Of a DNA stretch of 20,249 bases, positions 7,416-14,669 are shown in pieces (position 1 is the first letter of the stretch; the number at the start of each line of letters is the position of its first letter). This stretch comes from Hyphomicrobiales bacterium (lineage in GTDB: Bacteria; Pseudomonadota; Alphaproteobacteria; Rhizobiales; Beijerinckiaceae). Where the stretch lies: positions 1-20,249 of the forward strand of contig JAATEW010000335.1 of the NCBI GenBank assembly GCA_015655535.1, given 5' to 3'. The notes beneath the pieces were generated by a model. The model did no database searches. It saw only the letters and a list, made by a program, of their open reading frames with translations, and was not told the DNA's origin. The position numbers and the translations under genes were made by a program.

Positions 7416-7841
7416 TTAAACCCGACCGATGAGTTGAAGAATTCTGGCTTCGATCTCTGAAAGTGAACGCGGTGGAGTAACATCCTGCCGCTTCTCAACC
7501 CTGAAACCCGACAATATCCCGAGTTCCTTAATCGCTGATACGGCCGCGGCGGGCTGACCATTCGTCATCGCCTGAGCGCGGGCATCCTCCGCTTTCTCCA
7601 TGAGCCACTGCTTATCGATTGAAAGCGCCTTGGCGGCTAACGCAGTGGCTTCGGTATCGGCTTTGAGGCGTTCATCCTGCAATTCAGCTACGCGTGCTAA
7701 AATGTGCTTCTTGCGTGCTAGTCCGGCGGCGTTGGAACGATGTTCCTTAAATCCTGCAATGACATAGGATTTATCGGCGGTAGTACCTTTGGCAAGCTCT
7801 TGCGCGAAAAGCTCATGGCGGGGGTTTTCCAGCAGTGGCAT
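7416..7841 (-). CDS. terS: Phage terminase small subunit
   Basis: A 141-residue protein. Residues 6-60 show the small-terminase DNA-binding pattern: PRHELFAQELAKG, then AYVIAGF-type spacing (SYVIAGFKEHRSNAAGLARK) and a helix ILARVAELQDERLKA. This matches the Terminase_2-like helix-turn-helix followed by a coiled oligomerisation region (residues about 58-110, Ala-rich and charged). In phages this subunit recognises the packaging site and recruits the large ATPase/nuclease subunit, which is absent from this window. It is the first gene of the minus-strand block and is divergent from the 122-aa gene at 7930. Length and N-terminal start fit the family. Confidence 0.75.
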   Translation of the reverse strand: MPLLENPRHELFAQELAKGTTADKSYVIAGFKEHRSNAAGLARKKHILARVAELQDERLKADTEATALAAKALSIDKQWLMEKAEDARAQAMTNGQPAAAVSAIKELGILSGFRVEKRQDVTPPRSLSEIEARILQLIGRV

Positions 7842-7929
7842 AGTTTGAACCTGTTGACCAACCTACTTAAAGACACGACTTAATTTGAAACGGCTCAATA
7901 TTCTAACACATAGGTTGAGAAAAGGCGTC

Positions 7930-8298
7930 ATGACAGCAGATGCGAAAGGCTTGGTCGCCTTTATGTTGGCCGATGACCAGCAACAAAACGTGGTTTCTTA
8001 TCTAGAGCGCGGCAGAAAACTCGAAAACGTAACTGATCAATATCTTGAAGAGCACTTCATCGAGGAGGTCCGACAATGGGCAAAAACGCCGCCACCATGG
8101 CAGCCGTTTGACGCCTTGAATGACATCATATCGGAATGCTTCCTGCGGGGATTCAATCTGCCGGTCGAGCCGGTCAGGGCTTACTTCGATCAGATAAATG
8201 CGGTGGTCGAAGCGACTCCACGCGACGAGGAGGCAGGTGAAGCCTTTATGAAGGAAGTGGTCACCCGCTACGAAAAAGCTAAAGCGATAGAAAACTAA
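7930..8298 (+). CDS. Hypothetical protein (122 aa) divergent from terS
   Basis: The ATG at 7930 is preferred because a purine-rich site (GAGAAAAGG) precedes it. The frame is open back to a TTG at 7885, but that part looks non-coding. The protein is helical and acidic (VVSYLERGRKLENVTDQYLE, then WAKTPPPWQPFDALND) and ends in EKAKAIEN. No domain, signal peptide or membrane segment was recognised. It lies between the small terminase and the broken antirepressor, so it is probably a phage gene of unknown function. Confidence 0.55.
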   Translation: MTADAKGLVAFMLADDQQQNVVSYLERGRKLENVTDQYLEEHFIEEVRQWAKTPPPWQPFDALNDIISECFLRGFNLPVEPVRAYFDQINAVVEATPRDEEAGEAFMKEVVTRYEKAKAIEN

Positions 8299-8350
8299 AG
8301 GCCGTCAGGTCGGCATACATACTCGGTGTTGTTGGAAGGCCGAGCTTGAA

Positions 8351-8784
8351 TCAAAGTTCACGAGCCGCCTGAATGCTGTGGGTCTGGCGCGCCTCCGTTA
8401 CCAGCGATCGCCATGTCTGGATCGGCTCATCGAGATCAGGCTCGCCGATCGGTTCGAACATCTTTCGGCGGTCTTCGCTCGATCGCCCGTAAAAATGCTT
8501 AAACAGCACTCCATAACATTCGCGCTTATAGGCAATCACACGATTGCGCGTTTCTTCGTCCCTCACATGGCTTTCGTCGATCGTGAAAAGCCAACCATTC
8601 ACCAGATCGATACGAAGACAGAAAGTGTCTTGGATACCGCCGGCCGAAGGGAGGGCCATGGTGGCCCCCCTTCTGAAAGGATCGCATCGCGTTGAATTCG
8701 CTCACGCTGCTTTTTTGCATCCAGGCCGAGAGATTTGCAGATTGGCGTTACAGCCACGAAAATTCCATCGTCTCGCTCAATCGC
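8351..8784 (-). pseudogene. P22-type phage antirepressor N-terminal domain, frameshifted and N-truncated
   Basis: Two minus-strand frames together give a P22_AR_N-type domain. The first part (from about 8784) reads GIFVAVTPICKSLGLDAKKQ and then RERIQRDAILSE. The second part, in the other frame, reads ATMALPSAGGIQDTFCLRID and LVNGWLFTIDESHV, and continues through YKRECYGVLFKHFYG. The family consensus runs PIC-LGLD-Q--RI-R---L, then a GG-Q-T-CL-L---NGWLF segment and a Y--EC--VL--HF segment. The switch of frame falls at a run of six G (complement of 8665-8670); one extra G would restore one reading frame. Upstream the frame meets a stop at 8785-8787, beside the NUDIX ATG, so the normal N-terminus is missing. 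Such proteins neutralise the phage repressor. This copy is presumably dead unless the run is a sequencing error. Confidence 0.7.
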
Positions 8785-8787
8785 TCA

Positions 8788-9234
8788 ATGCCAAAGGCGG
8801 CACCGAAGCAGAAGCGCAAAGAGGCGCCGACGCCTAGAAGGCAAGTCGCGGCACTTCCCTATCGTGTGAATGCCTTTGGCGTGGTCGAGATACTGATCGT
8901 CACATCTCGCGAGACCGGCCGTTTTATCATCCCAAAAGGATGGCCGATGAAAGGGCTCGCGGATACCAAATCGGCGGCTACAGAGGCTTTTGAGGAAGCT
9001 GGCGTGATCGGCAAAGCGCGAAATAAGCCGATCGGCGCTTACACCTATTGGAAGAGGTTCCAAAGCAGCTTCGAACTGGTCTCTGTCGATGTTTACCCAA
9101 TCGAGGTACAAAAGAGTCAAGACGTGTGGCCAGAGATGGGCCAGCGCAAGATGGCGTGGCTTCCAGCGAAAGACGCGGCCTTGCTGATTGACGAGCCAGC
9201 TCTCGCTGATCTGATCAAAAAGTTCAAAATCTAA
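8788..9234 (+). CDS. NUDIX hydrolase
   Basis: The ATG at 8788 is chosen because the protein then starts with the basic segment usual for this subgroup (MPKAAPKQKRKEA). The frame is open further upstream, but that part is antisense to the antirepressor. The core reads AALPYRV, ILIVTSRETGRFIIPKGWPM and then a Nudix box at residues about 51-73 ending TEAFEEAGV. The GWPMKG signature and EExGV end are typical of the diphosphoinositol-polyphosphate-phosphohydrolase-like bacterial group, which hydrolyses nucleoside-diphosphate-linked substrates with Mg2+. The consensus first Glu and the Arg of the box are replaced (Leu and Thr), while the EE pair at 69-70 is kept. At 148 aa it has the usual length. 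It is a host gene in the chromosome beside phage debris. Confidence 0.85.
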   Translation: MPKAAPKQKRKEAPTPRRQVAALPYRVNAFGVVEILIVTSRETGRFIIPKGWPMKGLADTKSAATEAFEEAGVIGKARNKPIGAYTYWKRFQSSFELVSVDVYPIEVQKSQDVWPEMGQRKMAWLPAKDAALLIDEPALADLIKKFKI

Positions 9235-9291
9235 AACCGGACGGCTTCAGGGTGCGTTTGCGGCATGCATGCACCGGCTCGACAGCGATAG

Positions 9292-9717
9292 TTAGTTGGC
9301 TGGGATAAAGAGAAGTGTACCAGCTCGACGCGCTGGGCTGCCGGTGTCGTTCGGATGGTTGACGCCATCCACGACAGGCACCTCAGAGAAATCGAATGGG
9401 CTTATCCCGTCTAAGCAAGCGACGTTCACGCCATACTGGCTCTGGTCAGATCGCCGTTGATGATGTGTGTATATTCCGCAACGAGAACAGAAGAAGTGCT
9501 GCGCAGATCCGGTATTGAAGCGGTAGCTTGTCAGCGCATCCTCGCCCTGTAGAAACTTGATCCCACCCATTTCCGCCATGGCAACGACGGCGCCTCGCAT
9601 CCGACAGTAAGAACAGGTGCAGCGGCGGATCGAACTGAATCCGTCGCTGAGCGTCGCCTCGAAACGGACCGTGCCGCAATGACATTGGCCAGTCCGAAGG
9701 TTCGGTTTGCCCACCAT
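9292..9717 (-). CDS. GFA / CENP-V-type zinc-binding protein
   Basis: A 141-residue protein with the zinc-binding pattern of the glutathione-dependent formaldehyde-activating (Gfa) family. The cysteines are C12 and C14 (QCHCGTVRFEA), C33, C35 and C38 (RRCTCSYCR), and C77 and C80 (FFCSRCGIYTHH). These coordinate two zinc ions in the characterised beta-tent fold. Gfa itself was described as speeding the reaction of formaldehyde with glutathione. Most family members are of unknown substrate, and I do not claim formaldehyde here. Length fits the family. The gene lies tail to tail with the NUDIX gene and upstream of the MFS terminator region. Confidence 0.85.
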   Translation of the reverse strand: MVGKPNLRTGQCHCGTVRFEATLSDGFSSIRRCTCSYCRMRGAVVAMAEMGGIKFLQGEDALTSYRFNTGSAQHFFCSRCGIYTHHQRRSDQSQYGVNVACLDGISPFDFSEVPVVDGVNHPNDTGSPARRAGTLLFIPAN

Positions 9718-9790
9718 ATTGCCTGTGTCTCCTGTTCAGATCACTCCACGCCCAGTCTTGGTGGGCGGACGAAAAAGGTTTTAGAGGCTT

Positions 9791-9814
9791 GAACTGCCAG
9801 GAAGGTGGCAGTTC
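9791..9814 (-). terminator. Candidate terminator after the MFS gene
   Basis: A perfect 9-bp stem (GAACTGCCA at 9791-9799, TGGCAGTTC at 9806-9814) with a 6-nt loop lies 35 bp after the MFS stop. On the minus strand a T-rich stretch (CTTTTT) appears about 15 nt beyond the stem, which is not the ideal spacing. A second weaker hairpin sits at 9749-9767. Confidence 0.4.
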
Positions 9815-9848
9815 GCTTAGAACCGTCGGGTGTAGATGGCATGCTCGC

Positions 9849-11060
9849 TCATTCCGCCGATACATCGCGCTCTTCGAGCAGGAAGGGCCGCAGGGCGAGC
9901 ACCATCGGGATGATGGCTGCCGCCGTTAGGGCGGCCGCGACAATGCCCATCGTCCGGCTCGAATGATCCGCGACCATGCCATAGAGGATTGGCGCTAATC
10001 CACCGGAACCGAGCACGCCAGTGTAAAACAGCGCGAATGCCTTGCCGACCTCGCCCCTTTTCGCGAGTTCGGGCACGGTTCCATAGAGAACCGAGGACGT
10101 GCCGTTGAGGACGATCCCGAGGAGCGGAAGTACGGCTAGCGTTGATCCGAGCGGCAGTTTCAAGGTCGCGATCATGAAAAGAGCTGTCATCGCTTCCGTG
10201 GCGATGACGGTCCAGACGACGCCAAGGTGCTGTCCAAGCCAGCCGCAGCATGCTTTGCCCAGAGCCCCTCCGGCAAAAAGCAACGCGAGCCCGATGCCGA
10301 CGGTCGCTTCGGTTCCGCCTTTGGCATGAAGAAGAAACGGCAAAAACAGAAGATAGCCCATGCGCGTTGCCGTATCGAAGGCGCCGATGGTGAGCAGCAG
10401 GCCGAAGCCCTGGCCATCGCGCCCGCCGCTCTTCGATTTCTCTTCGGGCGCGAGAAATGGCTGCCGCGGCACCAGCGCGAGCAGGGCAAAGGCGATCGCT
10501 AGTCCGATCATAGCCATGACGCCCACGACCGGGCGCCAGGCCATGAACGGAAGCAGCAATGCTACGGCCGCGGGAAAACTCGCTTTGCCCAGATCGCCCG
10601 CGAAATTGTAAATCCCGAGCGGTCCTCGAGACATCGTCCCATAGGTTTGCGTGACGAGAAGCGAGGCGCGGGGATGCTGGATGCTCGAGCCTATGCCCGA
10701 CAGGACAAGTCCGGCGCAAAGGCCCGGCAATCCAAAGGGAAGCGCCATGAGCAGAAACCCCGCCGCCGCGATGAACGTCGCGAGTGCCAGAGCCGCGCGC
10801 GAACTCAGCCGGACGGTGAGTTTTCCGGCCGGAACCTGCAAGCCGCCCATCGTTCCCGAATAGAGGGCCCGAATGACCGCGAGACCGGCATAAGGGAGAC
10901 CGAACTCTGTCTGCCAGATCGGCAGCAGCGCGTAGAGTTGGTCCGTATAGCCGTCATGCAGGAGATGAGCGAGGCAGGCGCCCACGAGATTGCGCCGTTG
11001 CGGCGGCCATTTCGTCTTCTGGCCCTGTTGCGTCCAATTCGCCGCGGCTGTGCTCTGCAT
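9849..11060 (-). CDS. MFS transporter (fosmidomycin-resistance-like)
   Basis: A 403-residue membrane protein with about 12 hydrophobic segments, starting after a polar N-terminal tail of roughly 25 residues. The segment NLVGACLAHLLHDGYTDQLY and the following YALLPIWQTEFGL match the first helix of Fsr-type drug exporters. GIGSSIQHPRASLLVTQTYG matches the cytoplasmic loop between helices 4 and 5 in that subfamily. These proteins use the proton gradient to export drugs or metabolites from the cytoplasm. The substrate cannot be told from sequence. The gene is divergent from a LysR regulator and shares a 100-bp promoter region with it, so the regulator very likely controls this exporter. The ATG at 11060 is the only sensible start. 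Confidence 0.85.
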   Translation of the reverse strand: MQSTAAANWTQQGQKTKWPPQRRNLVGACLAHLLHDGYTDQLYALLPIWQTEFGLPYAGLAVIRALYSGTMGGLQVPAGKLTVRLSSRAALALATFIAAAGFLLMALPFGLPGLCAGLVLSGIGSSIQHPRASLLVTQTYGTMSRGPLGIYNFAGDLGKASFPAAVALLLPFMAWRPVVGVMAMIGLAIAFALLALVPRQPFLAPEEKSKSGGRDGQGFGLLLTIGAFDTATRMGYLLFLPFLLHAKGGTEATVGIGLALLFAGGALGKACCGWLGQHLGVVWTVIATEAMTALFMIATLKLPLGSTLAVLPLLGIVLNGTSSVLYGTVPELAKRGEVGKAFALFYTGVLGSGGLAPILYGMVADHSSRTMGIVAAALTAAAIIPMVLALRPFLLEERDVSAE

Positions 11061-11160
11061 GCTGGTTTCGCACCTTCTCTTGGCGAAACCCTATACCCAT
11101 GAATTTTTATCGAATAGACTTCTCTCAAACACGGGTATTGTCGGTTTTCCTCACGGGTCT
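11061..11160. promoter_or_regulatory. Shared promoter region of the MFS and LysR genes
   Basis: The 100 bp between the divergent starts contain an imperfect inverted pair: AAACCCTATACCC at 11086-11098 and GGGTATTGTCGGTTT at 11133-11147. LysR proteins usually bind an inverted site in such an interval. The A+T-rich centre (around 11101-11120) could hold both -10 elements. The exact promoters were not resolved. Confidence 0.45.
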
Positions 11161-12051
11161 ATGCGCCGTCTCCCTCCTCTCAATGCTTTGCGCGTCTTCG
11201 AGGTGGCCGCCCGGACCGGCAGTTATGCCGCAGCCGGGGTAGAACTCGGGCTGACCCATGGCGCCGTCAGCCGGCAGATCGCGGCGCTCGAAACGTGGCT
11301 TGGGCAGCGCTTGTTCGTCCGAGCTGGCCGGCGCATGACGGCGACGCCCGCGGCGCGCGCCTTTGCGGAAGAAGTCAGTTCCTCCTTCGATCGGATGAGC
11401 ATGGCCGCCGAGGCCTGCGGCCGTCCTTCCGCACGCCGGATCCTCCGGGTCAATGCGCCGACCACATTAGCTATGCGGTGGCTGATCCCACGTCTTGATC
11501 GGTTTCACGCGGAGCGGCCGGATGTCGAGGTCGCGGTCACCACGGCGACGACACTCCACGACGAATTGCGCGGCGGCTTTGATCTCGCCATTAGGCGGGG
11601 GATGGCCGAGCCATCGATGTGGCCGCAGTATCGGGCGGTGCATTTCCTGGATGAAGCCGACACGCTGATCGCCAGTCCCGCATTGCTGGAGCATATGCCG
11701 CTCCGGCAGCTTGCCGACATAGCAAACCATATTCTTTTGAGCAGCGAGACACGCCCCGGCGACTGGACTGGCTGGCTGGAACGTGCCGGCGTACCGCAAA
11801 GCGCTGAACAGCGGCGGCGCGTCTTCGATCATTTCTTCGTCACGCTTCAGGCAGTGGCCGACGGTCTCGGGATTGGCGTTGGGCCTTTGCCGGTTCTTCA
11901 GGCCGATCTCGCCACCGGGCGTTTGGTGACTCCGTTTCCTACGATCCTCGTGCCACGCACTGGGTACGTTGCTCTGATTCCCTTCGATGCGAACAAAACA
12001 TCGTCCTTGAAGGCCTTTATGGATTGGCTCGTAGCTGAGGCACGCGGCTGA
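11161..12051 (+). CDS. LysR-family transcriptional regulator (GcvA-like)
   Basis: The ATG at 11161 gives a 296-aa protein of normal LysR length. The long upstream extension is antisense to the MFS gene and is not used. Residues about 4-63 form the winged helix-turn-helix, including LNALRVFEVAARTGSYAAAG, a recognition helix around THGAVSRQIAALE, and LGQRLFVR. MRRLPPLNALRVFE is the typical N-terminus of the GcvA-like subgroup. The rest is a periplasmic-binding-protein-like effector domain, with TLAMRWLIPRLDRF, then DFRGGFDLAIRRG-type spacing (LRGGFDLAIRRG) and ADGLGIGVGPLPV. It probably senses an unknown small effector and controls the divergent exporter and itself. Confidence 0.9.
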   Translation: MRRLPPLNALRVFEVAARTGSYAAAGVELGLTHGAVSRQIAALETWLGQRLFVRAGRRMTATPAARAFAEEVSSSFDRMSMAAEACGRPSARRILRVNAPTTLAMRWLIPRLDRFHAERPDVEVAVTTATTLHDELRGGFDLAIRRGMAEPSMWPQYRAVHFLDEADTLIASPALLEHMPLRQLADIANHILLSSETRPGDWTGWLERAGVPQSAEQRRRVFDHFFVTLQAVADGLGIGVGPLPVLQADLATGRLVTPFPTILVPRTGYVALIPFDANKTSSLKAFMDWLVAEARG

Positions 12052-12100
12052 CGCCATCCGATCATGTCCCTTGACGAGCAACCTTGAACGACGAACCCTG

Positions 12101-12904
12101 ATGAAGATCGCGACCTTCAACGTCAATGGCATCAACGGGCGGCTGCCGTTGCTTCTGAGATGGCTTGCTGCAGCCAAACCAGATGCCGTTTGCCTGCAAG
12201 AACTGAAGGCGTCGCAAGACAAGTTCCCCCACGCCCAGATTGAGCGGGCAGGGTACGGAGCGGTGTGGCTCGGTCAGAAGAGCTGGAACGGCGTAGCGAT
12301 CTTGGCCAAAGGAAGAGCGCCAATACTCTCGCGCCGCGGGCTGCCTGGTGATGATGACGACGCGCAGGCCCGCTATGTCGAGGCGGTGGTCGACGGCCTT
12401 CTGATCGGCTGTCTCTACCTGCCAAATGGCAATCCCGCGCCCGGCCCGAAGTTCGAATATAAGCTGCGGTGGTTTGAGGGGCTGCGGAAATATTCCAAAG
12501 AGCTTTTGAGCCTCGGCGTGCCGATCGTCCTCGCTGGCGATTTCAACGTCATGCCGACGGACCTCGACGTCTATAAGCCGGAGCGCTGGGTCGATGATGC
12601 GCTGTTTCGACCGGAGGTGCGCACGGCCTTCCGCAAGCTGGCCGCGCAAGGGTGGACCGATGCACTGCGGACCTTGCATCCCGACGAGCGGATCTACACG
12701 TTTTGGGATTACTTTCGCAACGCATGGGGCCGCGATGCCGGTCTCCGGATCGACCATCTCCTCCTGAGCCCTTCACTCATGGGCAGTCTTGTCGCAGCGG
12801 GTGTCGATCGTGAGGTTCGTGGCTGGGAGAAAGCAAGCGACCATGCGCCGGCATGGATTGCGCTGAGCAATCTGACCTCGAAACCGAAGCGCTCCCGATC
12901 ATAG
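12101..12904 (+). CDS. xth: Exodeoxyribonuclease III (AP endonuclease)
   Basis: The ATG at 12101 gives 267 residues beginning MKIATFNVNGINGR, the family N-terminus. The upstream in-frame TTG at 12071 is not preferred. Active-site residues are in place by comparison with E. coli ExoIII: Asn7, Glu34 (CLQELK), Tyr106 (LYLPNG), Asp147 and Asn149 (GDFNV), Asp219 (RIDHLL), Asp247 and His248 (SDHAP). Such enzymes cut DNA 5' to abasic sites and remove 3'-blocking groups in base-excision repair, with a divalent metal, in the cytoplasm. It starts 50 bp after the LysR stop on the same strand and may be co-transcribed, though a link to the exporter is not expected. Confidence 0.93.
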   Translation: MKIATFNVNGINGRLPLLLRWLAAAKPDAVCLQELKASQDKFPHAQIERAGYGAVWLGQKSWNGVAILAKGRAPILSRRGLPGDDDDAQARYVEAVVDGLLIGCLYLPNGNPAPGPKFEYKLRWFEGLRKYSKELLSLGVPIVLAGDFNVMPTDLDVYKPERWVDDALFRPEVRTAFRKLAAQGWTDALRTLHPDERIYTFWDYFRNAWGRDAGLRIDHLLLSPSLMGSLVAAGVDREVRGWEKASDHAPAWIALSNLTSKPKRSRS

Positions 12905-13027
12905 CCAGAAGATGCCATCTAGCACACACCGATCATCGCATCGTCACGCAGATCTATCTGGCGCTTTGCGATAACGTTGGGTCTGAGACGACCATGATCT
13001 CGCCTGAAATACGGCCAACTCTGACTT

Positions 13028-13216
13028 CTATCGAAACAGGGTGCCATTCAACCCAGCGAACATACCAGCACCTAGCGGAAACGTATTCGTTGCCGGTCCT
13101 AAGTCAGTCTTCAATTTAACCAAGCACGAGTATGTGTTATTCTTTTCATTCCAGTGCTCTACCCTTTCGAGTATCGTCGCCGTCGTCTGTTGAACTGGTG
13201 TGCCATAAACATCCAC
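13028..13216 (-). CDS. Small hypothetical protein or fragment
   Basis: A 62-residue frame with GTG at 13216. The open frame continues back to about 13264 with protein-like sequence (VWPYWRLGFVAFKIV) but has no start there, so the N-terminus may be lost. The sequence is beta-rich (TATILERVEHWNEKNNTYSC) and includes PLGAGMFAGLNG. Base composition is less GC-rich than that of its neighbours. No family was recognised. It may be a piece of a larger transferred gene. Confidence 0.3.
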   Translation of the reverse strand: MDVYGTPVQQTTATILERVEHWNEKNNTYSCLVKLKTDLGPATNTFPLGAGMFAGLNGTLFR

Positions 13217-13402
13217 GATTTTAAATGCGACGAAGCCTAACCGCCAATATGGCCAAACACGAAATCAACCAACGTAATGGCCGCATTGATTCAGGCGCCA
13301 TGAACGATTCCATTTCTTGTTTTCTCAGGTTCGCACGGAAAAGCAAGGGAGGCCGGCAGAGCGGCGACAAGTAAGCGCCAGACGCTTCACCTTAAAGAGA
13401 AA

Positions 13403-13714
13403 TTAAGACCCCTGATTCATGCATCCTTCGCGATAGTTGAATCGTTCGGCTCCATGCAGCCCAAGCGCTGTTGCCTCGTCGGAGCAGCGTTTTTGAATGG
13501 GGGTCTGCGGCGGATAATTCGGTGCATTTGAAAACGGCTGTTGGCAATTTCTCAGGATCGCCTCCTCACCCTTTCTCTTCATTTTGGGCGAAGCAGATGG
13601 GTCTTCCGCCATTTTGTAGGCGATTGCACAATCCAGAGCAGTCGCGGCATGTGCCATTGTTCCGATTCCTAGGATAGACAGACAGATAGCCCCCGCGCTA
13701 AATTTGGAAATCAT
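13403..13714 (-). CDS. Secreted or periplasmic hypothetical protein (103 aa)
   Basis: The N-terminus is a classical Sec signal peptide (MISKFSAGAICLSILGIGTM, then AHA-A), with cleavage expected after residue 23. The mature part of about 80 residues has three or four cysteines (ALDCA, RNCQQP, KRCSDE, GCMNQG) that could form disulfides, and an NAPNYPPQTP linker. No known domain was seen. A periplasmic small protein of unknown function is the fair description. It stands alone between broken small genes. Confidence 0.6.
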   Translation of the reverse strand: MISKFSAGAICLSILGIGTMAHAATALDCAIAYKMAEDPSASPKMKRKGEEAILRNCQQPFSNAPNYPPQTPIQKRCSDEATALGLHGAERFNYREGCMNQGS

Positions 13715-13757
13715 CGAAGCGAACTTTCCGGACCGGCGAACTGTGACTCAATAAAGA

Positions 13758-14069
13758 TCACGACACTGAGGGCGCAAAACAATTGTCCGAGCGCGGGGCC
13801 TTTCCGCGTGCGACGATCTCCCGAACGGTGCGGATGGGCTTACCCGTTGCGGCAGCAGTAGCATTGGTAAAGTTGGTTACGACGGCATCCGCCGTAACCA
13901 CACTATGCTGATTGCCTCTGAAGGAGCCGCCGAGCTTTGGCGCTTTCGTCTCCGGATCAAGTATCTCATAGATCTCTTTGCGCCGAGCCATAGAGATCGC
14001 CTCTTGGGCCGGAGATAGCTCCGACCGGCAGAGGTTTTTATCGATTTTAGATTCCCTGCGGCCAGCCAT
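13758..14069 (-). pseudogene. Fragment of a ParB-like protein
   Basis: The 103-residue frame contains KIDKNLCRSELSPAQEA followed by RRKEIYEILDPETKAP and later FTNATAAATGKPIRTVRE. This order (IDENLCRAELTPAE, then RRKEIYEALHPETK, then FTADTAAxTGxSERTVRRD) is what I recall for ParB-like nuclease-fold proteins in phages and plasmids of rhizobia. The upstream nuclease or DNA-binding part, which should precede IDENL, is missing: the sequence before the ATG at 14069 does not continue the domain. After VARGK the frame continues for only about 13 residues. It is therefore a truncated remnant of a partition or DNA-modification-associated gene, probably non-functional. The family call is from memory. 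Confidence 0.5.
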
Positions 14070-14129
14070 AGGCGGCAGTAGTGTCCAGCGAGCGTGATCC
14101 CCACAACAGAAGCCGGGGATGAGCCGGTG

Positions 14130-14366
14130 TCATGGAAAGGCTGAGAGAGGAAACTCTGCGTTGCCGAAGCCTGTGAGTTCGCTCAGCTCCAGTTTTTCAA
14201 ACAGATCACTTTCGGCACGCTCCCATTGATCGACATCGCCACCGTAATTGCGATGGAGGATCCAAAAGACGGCGGCGCCGAGAAAGATCCTGTGACTTTG
14301 TTCGTGGACCATCTCAGAAATTTCTGAGAAAGGATCGCTAGTCCGCGCTTCCCGCATCGACGACAT
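14130..14366 (-). CDS. Small hypothetical protein (78 aa)
   Basis: The ATG at 14366 is preceded by a purine-rich site (GAGAAG). The protein is acidic with a short hydrophobic segment (IFLGAAVFWILHRNYGG) in the middle and an aromatic-acidic region (DVDQWERAESDLFEKLE). The hydrophobic segment may be a membrane-touching helix or a buried strand. No family was recognised. It lies among phage or plasmid debris. Confidence 0.4.
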   Translation of the reverse strand: MSSMREARTSDPFSEISEMVHEQSHRIFLGAAVFWILHRNYGGDVDQWERAESDLFEKLELSELTGFGNAEFPLSAFP

Positions 14367-14420
14367 TAACTTCTCACCCCGGAGTGATTTGCATTAGCAG
14401 ACCTTAACAAAACTCAGCGA

Positions 14421-14669
14421 ATGCTGGAGGCGTTGCACGAATTTAACGCACAGGAAATTACTGTATAGCTTTCGCTAATATACAACGAGGATGCCGATAA
14501 CGGGGGCGATGCCGAGGCGATCATCAAGAACGCGGCGCCCTATATTCACCGGCACCTTTCATCGATCGACATGGCCAGCACGAATGAGCACGTCATTTAC
14601 GCCGTGACAGACCGGCCTTTGACCGAGGAGGAGTGGCGGGCGCAGTGCGAGGGCAAGACCGAGCATTGA
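14421..14669 (+). pseudogene. TEEEW small protein, interrupted by an in-frame amber codon
   Basis: From the ATG at 14421 the frame reads MLEALHEFNAQEITV, meets TAG at 14466-14468, and then continues in the same frame without another stop to TGA 14667-14669. The continuation begins LSLIYNEDADNGGDAEAIIK and runs through YIHRHLSSIDMASTNEHVIY to TDRPLTEEEWRAQ. Both sides look like one small protein of about 82 residues, with beta-type sequence flanking the stop. An internal ATG at 14571 would give only 32 residues. The last 56 bp are duplicated in inverted orientation at 621-676. I think of it as a phage- or island-borne small gene killed by a point mutation. The family and function are unknown. 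Confidence 0.5.

Noticed and set aside
9251..9275. GGTGC/GCACC inverted pair with GCATGCATGC between the convergent NUDIX and GFA genes
   Set aside because: The stem is only 5 bp with a long loop and no T-run, so it is too weak to call a terminator.
9817..10719. 300-residue minus-strand frame within the MFS gene
   Set aside because: It is Arg-rich with no membrane segments and is out of frame with the clear 12-helix transporter.
11467..12222. 251-residue minus-strand frame opposite the LysR gene and start of xth
   Set aside because: It shows no recognisable domain and overlaps two confident genes.
12062..12757. 231-residue minus-strand frame opposite xth
   Set aside because: The plus strand has all ExoIII active-site residues; the antisense frame is an artefact of GC-rich codons.
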